DNA of 49,880 bases from Bacteroidales bacterium (lineage in GTDB: Bacteria > Bacteroidota > Bacteroidia > Bacteroidales > Tenuifilaceae). The stretch covers positions 1-49,880 of the forward strand of contig JAQVYY010000023.1 in the NCBI GenBank assembly GCA_028708425.1, read 5' to 3'. A model generated the notes under the pieces. The model searched no databases. It saw only the letters and a program-made list of their open reading frames with translations, and was not told the DNA's origin. The position numbers and the translations under genes are program-made. Below, piece by piece: positions 42,256 to 49,880 of the stretch (its first letter is position 1; the number at the start of each line of letters is the position of its first letter).

Positions 42256-45200
42256 ATGCTTTCAAAAAGAATACTTTTAGTTGTTTTAACTGCTTTAAGC
42301 ATTATAACGCTCAACGTAAATGCTCAAGAAACCAGCCAATATACACACCCCGACAAGCATCTGAGCGAGGGAGTAAACCTTTTTCAAAAGGGAAATTTTG
42401 TGGCAGCACAAAATGAGTTTATAGCGGCCTCTAAGCTAGCCAACCGCAACGAGGTTCACGTTAAGGGCGAGGCTGAGTTCTACATTGCCCTATGTGCCAT
42501 CGAGCTATTTAACGCGGATGCCGAGTACCTAATGCGTACTTTCATTAATCATTACCCCGATAACCAGAAGGTAAACGTTGGCCATTTTGAGTTGGCAAAA
42601 CTACGATATCGCGAAAAAAAATACGCCGATGCCATATACTGGTTTGGGGAAACGAACCGCAATGGGCTCAATTCCGAGCAGAAATCCGAATACTTTTTCA
42701 AACTTGGATACAGCCATTTTATGCGGAAAGACATGGAGCTAGCCAGCCGAAACTTTTACGAGCTAAAAGACACGAAGAACATGTATTCGGCACCAGCAAC
42801 CTACTACTATTCGCACATTGCATATCAACAAAAAAATTATGCCACAGCCCTAAAAGGTTTTGAAAAATTAAGTAACGATGAAACCTTTGCACCGGTTGTA
42901 CCATACTACATAACCCAAATATACTATCTCCAAAGAAAGTACGATAGGGTAATTGAGTATGCCCCTCCAATTCTCGAATCGGCCAACGCCAAACGCGCAC
43001 CCGAAATTGCCCGACTAATTAGCGAGTCGCACTACCGACTTAAGCAGTACGAGCAAGCAATTCCATTTGTTGAGCAATTTATTGAGAAGGCAAGCACGTT
43101 AACCCGAAAGGACAACTACCTTATTGGGTTTATTTACTACCGTAATTTCAAGTTTGAAGAGGCAATAAAACACCTTGAGCGAGTAGCAACCGAAGAGGAT
43201 ACGCTAAGCCAAAATGCGTATTACCACCTAGCCGATTGCTACATAAAGACCAACCAAAAAGCCAAAGCCAGGCAAGCGTTCGCTATGGCATCAAAATACG
43301 ATTTCGACATGTCAATTAAAGAGGATGCCCTTTTTAATTTTGCCAAAATAACCTACGAAACCCTATACAACCCTTTTAATGAAGCCATTGAAGCCTTTAA
43401 TAGGTATATAGAACTATTCCCCAAAAGTAACCGAATTGACGATGCCTATAACTATTTGGTTCAGGCGTACACAAACACCAAAAACTACAGGGAGGCGCTA
43501 GAATCGCTTGAAAAAATCTCGAATAAGGATGCCACAATACGCAGAGCCTATCAGCGGGTTGCATTCTTTAGGGGGATTGAGCTATTCCAAAATTTGAACT
43601 TCGAAGAGGCCGTTGAAAAATTTACCATAGCACTTAAATACCCCGAATACAACGAAAAACTACTCGCCCTTAGCCTTTACTGGAGAGCCGAATCGTACTA
43701 TCGACTTCTTGATTTCCAGAACTCTGCCAACGATTACTCGCAGTTCTTACTATCGCCAGGGGCTTTTGGGTTAACCGAATACAACATGGCGCACTACAAC
43801 CTTGGCTACTCGCACTTTAAGCTAAAAAATTACGATGAAGCCATTGTTTGGTTCAGAAAGTACACCACTCTGACTGCAAAAAATAAAACGCAATTTTTGG
43901 GCGATGCACACAACCGCATTGCCGACTCGTACTTCATTTCGCGCAGCTACTGGGTTGCCCTCGACTACTACGAGAATGCCATTAAAACCAACACCATTGA
44001 TGTTGACTATGCGCTTCTGCAGCGCGGTATAGCGTTTGGGCTAGTTAGCCGCCCCAATAAAAAAATTGAGGAGCTACAAAAACTAGTAAACAGCTACCCC
44101 AACTCGAACTATACCGACGATGCCCTTTTTGAGCTAGCCGAAACCTACCTGGCTATTAACGAAAATCAGGAAGCGGTTAAGCACTACAACAGGATACGAA
44201 CCGAATTCCCAGGCAGCACCTACTACGTAAGGGCTCTAGTTCAGCTAGGTATTGGCGCGTACAACGACAACGATGCCGAAAAGGCAATGCAATACTACAA
44301 GCGCGTGGTTGAAGAGTTCCCAAACTCGGCCGAGGCAAAGAATGCCCTAGTGGGTATCCGAAATATTTATGTTGACGATGGTAACGTTGATGAGTATTTT
44401 AGCTACGCCTCGCAATTGGGAAGCCTTGGAAACGTAACCATGGCCGAAAAGGACTCATTATCGTATATTTCTGCCGAAAGGGTTTATATGAGCGGCAACT
44501 GCGAAAAGGCAGTGCTTAACCTAAACAGGTACCTCGACGAGTTTCCAAAGGGTAGCTTTGTGCTCAATGCACACTTCTATATTGCCGATTGTCACCATCG
44601 TAGCGGAAGACTTGACGAAGCCCTAGAATCGTACGGGCAGGTAATACAAAGGCAAAAAAATCCGTTTACCGAACAAACCCTACTCGCCTCATCGAGCATA
44701 TATATGCAGCAAGAAAAGTATGCCGATGCGTACGAGGTTTTTAACCTGCTCGAATCGCTTGCCGACCTAAAATCGAGCCTACTCGATGCCAGGGTCGGAA
44801 TGCTACGCACGGCAAAATTACTCGAAAGGCATAGCGAGGTAGTTGAAGCGGCCAACAAGGTGCTAATAACCGATAAGCTACCCACCGAAACCGAGCGCGA
44901 AGCCCGCTTTACCAAGGCACTATCGTTACTTGAGCTAAACCGTAACGACGAAGCTTTCGACGAATTCGCATTCCTATCGAATAATCTGAAATCGGCTGAG
45001 GGTGCCGAGTCTAAATTTAGGATGGTGAAAATATACTACAATGCGGGCAAGCTAGATAAAGCTGAAACCGAAGTTTTTAGATTTGCCGAAAACAATACAC
45101 CACACCAGTACTGGCTGGCAAAAAGCTTTATAATCCTATCTGATGTTTACGCACAGCGCGACGACTTTTTTCAAGCCAAAGCCACGCTGCAAAGCGTTAT

Positions 45201-45333
45201 TGATGGGTACACCACTACCGATGATGGCATTATAGACCAAGCTTCGGAAAAACTTACAACCCTTATTAAAGCAGAAAAATTGAAACAACAACACACCAAA
45301 ACCGATACCATTCAGGTAGGCTGGGGTGAGTAG
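42256..45333 (+). CDS. Giant secreted TPR-repeat protein
   Basis: A 1025-residue periplasmic or outer-membrane-associated protein. ATG 42256 starts the signal peptide (LLVVLTALSIITLNVNAQ). An upstream GTG frame adds 14 residues and is unlikely. The mature part is almost wholly tetratricopeptide-like repeats, perhaps twenty (for example FFKLGYSHFMRKDMELASRN, AYYHLADCYIKTNQKAKARQ, ALVQLGIGAYNDNDAEKAMQ), resembling the YbgF/BamD type of envelope TPR. It overlaps or abuts the barrel gene that follows (stop 45331-45333), so the two are cotranscribed and likely act as an outer-membrane pair. Function unknown. Confidence 0.87.
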   Translation: MLSKRILLVVLTALSIITLNVNAQETSQYTHPDKHLSEGVNLFQKGNFVAAQNEFIAASKLANRNEVHVKGEAEFYIALCAIELFNADAEYLMRTFINHYPDNQKVNVGHFELAKLRYREKKYADAIYWFGETNRNGLNSEQKSEYFFKLGYSHFMRKDMELASRNFYELKDTKNMYSAPATYYYSHIAYQQKNYATALKGFEKLSNDETFAPVVPYYITQIYYLQRKYDRVIEYAPPILESANAKRAPEIARLISESHYRLKQYEQAIPFVEQFIEKASTLTRKDNYLIGFIYYRNFKFEEAIKHLERVATEEDTLSQNAYYHLADCYIKTNQKAKARQAFAMASKYDFDMSIKEDALFNFAKITYETLYNPFNEAIEAFNRYIELFPKSNRIDDAYNYLVQAYTNTKNYREALESLEKISNKDATIRRAYQRVAFFRGIELFQNLNFEEAVEKFTIALKYPEYNEKLLALSLYWRAESYYRLLDFQNSANDYSQFLLSPGAFGLTEYNMAHYNLGYSHFKLKNYDEAIVWFRKYTTLTAKNKTQFLGDAHNRIADSYFISRSYWVALDYYENAIKTNTIDVDYALLQRGIAFGLVSRPNKKIEELQKLVNSYPNSNYTDDALFELAETYLAINENQEAVKHYNRIRTEFPGSTYYVRALVQLGIGAYNDNDAEKAMQYYKRVVEEFPNSAEAKNALVGIRNIYVDDGNVDEYFSYASQLGSLGNVTMAEKDSLSYISAERVYMSGNCEKAVLNLNRYLDEFPKGSFVLNAHFYIADCHHRSGRLDEALESYGQVIQRQKNPFTEQTLLASSSIYMQQEKYADAYEVFNLLESLADLKSSLLDARVGMLRTAKLLERHSEVVEAANKVLITDKLPTETEREARFTKALSLLELNRNDEAFDEFAFLSNNLKSAEGAESKFRMVKIYYNAGKLDKAETEVFRFAENNTPHQYWLAKSFIILSDVYAQRDDFFQAKATLQSVIDGYTTTDDGIIDQASEKLTTLIKAEKLKQQHTKTDTIQVGWGE

Positions 45334-45376
45334 GTTTATAAACAAAACGCATAATACAATTAGTAAGGCCAACGAT

Positions 45377-47050
45377 ATGAACACAAAAACGATAACAACC
45401 AGAATCTTAATACTTGTTACCCTGCTTGCGGCAAGTACCACAATTTTTGCGCAGGATGATAATTTAACCAAGCAGGTTCAGGTAGTAAGACCCTACGAAC
45501 CTAGCATATCCGATGCATTTAAGCTTAACCTACTACCCACAGTTGACGACACAATAAGGTCAACCCCAACCTTTAACTATAACCTTACGCTCAGGCCGGT
45601 ATCCATAAATTTTCCTGTAACACAAATTTCGCCCGCCCGCATGGTTGCCGAACCCCTTTCGCTTGCCAATAAAGCATACATTAAGCTCGGGTTTGGCAAC
45701 TACATATCGCCACTTGGCGAAATACACATCGCCTCAACCCGTCAAAAAGAATACTCGTACGGCGCATCACTAAAATACAAGGGTTCTTTCGGAAAAATAA
45801 AACTTGACAACAACCAAAAGGTTGATGGAGGTTTACATCACTTTAATGCTAACGTTGTTGGAAAAAGGATTTTTAAGAATGCTGTGCTGGATGGTGGGCT
45901 ATTCTTTTCGCATTTTGGTTACGGGTTTTATGGCCACGACACAACCCAGGCGGCACCACCCATACCAGACGAGGTTGCTAAACAAAAGCAGCAAAATTTT
46001 AGCGTTAATGCAAACTTCTACTCAACCTATAGCGATTCGGCTCATCTAAATTACAGGGCCAATACTTGGTACAACCATTTTGCCGATAACTATAGTAATC
46101 AACAGAATAGCATTGAATTGCAAACGTACTTCGAAAAATTTTTTAAGAAAGAAAAAATAGGCGCAAACCTTGGCGTTACACACCACAACGTGGGGCAAAA
46201 CCCCACTCTAAAGAGTCAGACTACCATAAACCTTTCTCCTTGGATAGGCCTATTTGGCAAGCAATGGAAAACTCAAGTTGGTGTATCGGCAGCCATAAAT
46301 ATAATGGATAGCAAAGCGCAAATGCACTTCTACCCCGTTGGCCTTATATCGTACGATATTATTGCCAACTACCTTATCCCCTACTTCGAGTTTAGCGGTT
46401 TTTTAGAGGGAAATCACTACGCCAAAATTATTAACCAGAACCCTTGGGTTAACCCAGGGCTCCATGTTGCAAATACTAGTCATAAATTTATTCTGAAAGG
46501 AGGACTAAAGGGTAATATGAGCCCCAGGGTTGCCTATAACATCTCGGCAAGCTACTCGCTAATCGATAGCGCCTACTTTTTTGTGAATACTATTGACCCA
46601 AGTAACCTATTCCTTCAAAATAAATTCGATGTTGTTTACGATAATATTCAGCATAAACGAATTTTAGGCGAGCTAACCATTGCTCCGCTAACACACATAA
46701 AAATCGCCTTGGCTGCCGAGTATAACATGTACACCATGAACGACCTACCTACACCATGGCATAAACCAAATTTTATTGGACGTACCAGTTTCAGCTATAA
46801 TATAAAAGATAAAATTTTAGCCACAGCCGAACTCTTTATCGAGGGAAAAAGAAACGTCAGGTTACATAATAACGAGCAGGTTGAAATTGACGGTTTAATG
46901 GATTTAAACCTGCGTGTTGAGTATAGGCTTAACAAACGGGCATCGGGTTTTGTAAACCTAAACAATTTAACCGGCAATAGGGCGCATCAATGGTACCTGT
47001 ACCCCACCCATCAGTTTAACATGATGGCTGGTATTACATACACTTTTTAA
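45377..47050 (+). CDS. Outer-membrane beta-barrel protein (TonB-receptor-like barrel without plug)
   Basis: About 557 residues. ATG 45377 starts the signal peptide (RILILVTLLAASTTIFAQ). A GTG frame beginning in the preceding gene's end is less likely. The mature protein starts with a short DDNLTKQVQVVRPYEPSISD region, a repeat seen in Bacteroidota barrels, and then alternates amphipathic strands through to the terminal HQFNMMAGITYTF ending in Phe. It resembles the barrel part of TonB-dependent receptors but has no room for a plug domain. Partner of the TPR protein upstream (44 bases apart). Its TAA stop is part of the TTAA end of repeat copy H. Confidence 0.82.
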   Translation: MNTKTITTRILILVTLLAASTTIFAQDDNLTKQVQVVRPYEPSISDAFKLNLLPTVDDTIRSTPTFNYNLTLRPVSINFPVTQISPARMVAEPLSLANKAYIKLGFGNYISPLGEIHIASTRQKEYSYGASLKYKGSFGKIKLDNNQKVDGGLHHFNANVVGKRIFKNAVLDGGLFFSHFGYGFYGHDTTQAAPPIPDEVAKQKQQNFSVNANFYSTYSDSAHLNYRANTWYNHFADNYSNQQNSIELQTYFEKFFKKEKIGANLGVTHHNVGQNPTLKSQTTINLSPWIGLFGKQWKTQVGVSAAINIMDSKAQMHFYPVGLISYDIIANYLIPYFEFSGFLEGNHYAKIINQNPWVNPGLHVANTSHKFILKGGLKGNMSPRVAYNISASYSLIDSAYFFVNTIDPSNLFLQNKFDVVYDNIQHKRILGELTIAPLTHIKIALAAEYNMYTMNDLPTPWHKPNFIGRTSFSYNIKDKILATAELFIEGKRNVRLHNNEQVEIDGLMDLNLRVEYRLNKRASGFVNLNNLTGNRAHQWYLYPTHQFNMMAGITYTF

Positions 47051-47154
47051 CCCGCATTATTCATCAAATTTGGTAAAAATACATGCAAATGCGTGTTACC
47101 CCGACATGGTTGCTGTCGTAGTCCCAATTATTCGAATGAAAGATTGAGGGTTAA
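47047..47154 (+). repeat. 150-bp structured repeat, shortened copy H (forward on +), overlapping a stop codon
   Basis: 108 bp from TTAACCCGCATTATTCATCA to GAGGGTTAA. The middle (hairpin 2 and neighbouring bases) is missing: CCCCGACATGG runs directly into TTGCTGTCG. The inner arm of hairpin 1 is decayed (ATACATG). It overlaps the stop codon of the barrel gene and points toward gyrB 255 bases away. Confidence 0.8.
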
Positions 47155-49407
<2,253 letters not shown>

Positions 49408-49480
49408 ACCCAACTAAGACATTAGTTCACTTCACGCCTAACAACAAAAACTTCAATAAATAAAGTAAGAACGTTAGCAA

Positions 49481-49517
49481 CAAAGCGCAGGTACTGCATA
49501 GCAATACCTGCGCTTTG
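49481..49517. terminator. Bidirectional terminator between gyrB and the T9SS gene
   Basis: CAAAGCGCAGGTA (49481-49493) pairs perfectly with TACCTGCGCTTTG (49505-49517) around an 11-base loop. A small second stem TCGGC-AAT-GCCGA follows at 49522-49534. It lies between convergent genes and would serve both. Confidence 0.7.
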
Positions 49518-49534
49518 GTATTCGGCAATGCCGA

Positions 49535-49880
49535 TTAGCGGTTTATTACAAAACGGTGACTCATGGTTTGTGCGTCATTGATACTAATTTGCAAAACATA
49601 AACCCCTTGTTTCAATTCTACGGTGTTGATGTTAAAGATGCTGTTTTTGTCTTTTATCATTGCTTCTGTTCTATAAACCACTTGACCCATTGTGTTGTAT
49701 ATAGTTAATGCGGCATTACCATATGCTTTTGCAGTAAATTCTATATTTAACACATCAGAAACAGGGTTCGGATACAGCTTAAAATCATCCTGTATCAGAG
49801 ATTCTAATATATCTGGTTCTATTGCTTCTTGATTTTGATTACCCTCAGCTGTTCCATGCAACTTATCGAGCAATACTTTC
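49535..49880 (-). CDS. C-terminal part of a type IX secretion (T9SS) cargo protein
   Basis: Only the last 114 or so residues are inside the window. The frame stays open past the right edge, so the start is not here. The end is a type A sorting domain (Por secretion tail): FKLYPNPVSDVLNIEF, LTIYNTMGQVVYRTEAM, NTVELKQGVYVLQISI and the closing basic residues (HRFVINR). It directs export by T9SS and anchoring to the surface. The functional part of the protein lies beyond the window. It also shows that the organism has T9SS. Confidence 0.88.
   Translation of the reverse strand, partial: KVLLDKLHGTAEGNQNQEAIEPDILESLIQDDFKLYPNPVSDVLNIEFTAKAYGNAALTIYNTMGQVVYRTEAMIKDKNSIFNINTVELKQGVYVLQISINDAQTMSHRFVINR

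Noticed and set aside
45326-45376. GTG start of the barrel gene overlapping the TPR gene
   Set aside because: ATG 45377 begins directly with a standard signal peptide; the upstream 17 residues look like non-signal sequence.
14793-47154. Clear target-site duplications beyond TTAA around the 150-bp repeats
   Set aside because: Flanks of the seven long copies were compared; apart from the TTAA or CTAA at the ends no consistent direct repeat is seen.

Overview
The window looks like chromosomal DNA of a Bacteroidota bacterium. Evidence: a protein ending in a type IX secretion (Por) sorting domain at the right edge, an ECF sigma/FecR pair, GH92 and GH20 lipoproteins, M56/BlaR1-TonB fusions, TPR/PD40/SPOR proteins, and several TAnnTTTG-type -7 boxes. 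Order-level placement (Bacteroidales/Marinilabiliales-like) is only inference. No rRNA, tRNA, CRISPR array or intact transposase gene was seen.

Layout. 1-1.4 kb: an HlyD/MacA-type efflux adaptor on the minus strand, behind a well-formed sigma-54 promoter with two upstream dyads. 1.5-3.1 kb: overlapping pabB/pabC-like genes for p-aminobenzoate. 3.1-3.9 kb: a gene-free stretch with IS21-like end repeats and a hairpin cluster. 3.9-12.1 kb: a tightly packed five-gene operon (GH20 hexosaminidase, LacI regulator, MFS sugar transporter, ROK kinase, GH2 beta-mannosidase) behind a LacI-type operator. With the GH92 alpha-mannosidase at 16.3-19.2 kb it forms an outfit for trimming N-glycan-like mannose/GlcNAc oligosaccharides and taking up the sugars. 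12.1-12.4 kb: a MITE-like palindromic insertion. 12.4-16.3 kb: methyltransferase, GAF-histidine kinase, DUF486 membrane protein, NYN-LOTUS protein. 19.4-21.2 kb: ECF sigma factor, FecR anti-sigma and a small secreted protein. 21.2-28.9 kb: C26 glutamine-amidotransferase-like lipoprotein, BlaI/BlaR1-type pair with operator, thioredoxin-like lipoprotein, TPR protein and an Omp85-like barrel. 29.2-39.2 kb: FAHD hydrolase, HI0933 flavoprotein, M14 peptidase, HD protein, small HTH-like protein, HAD phosphatase, TraB/GumN protein and a TPR-PD40-SPOR envelope protein. 39.6-49.9 kb: copper-type P1B ATPase, a giant TPR protein paired with an outer-membrane barrel, gyrB, and the 3' end of a T9SS cargo gene.

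The most striking feature is not a gene. A roughly 150-bp, multi-hairpin intergenic repeat occurs at least seven times between 14.8 and 47.2 kb, with a shortened copy and several 34-36 bp end-to-end palindromic derivatives. It is bounded by inverted TTAACCC ends. Substitutions between copies mostly keep base pairing through G-U wobbles on one strand. In six of seven long copies that same strand points toward the next gene, several times ending 2-42 bases from a start codon. It may be a REPIN/MITE-like mobile element, a structured leader RNA, or one that became the other.
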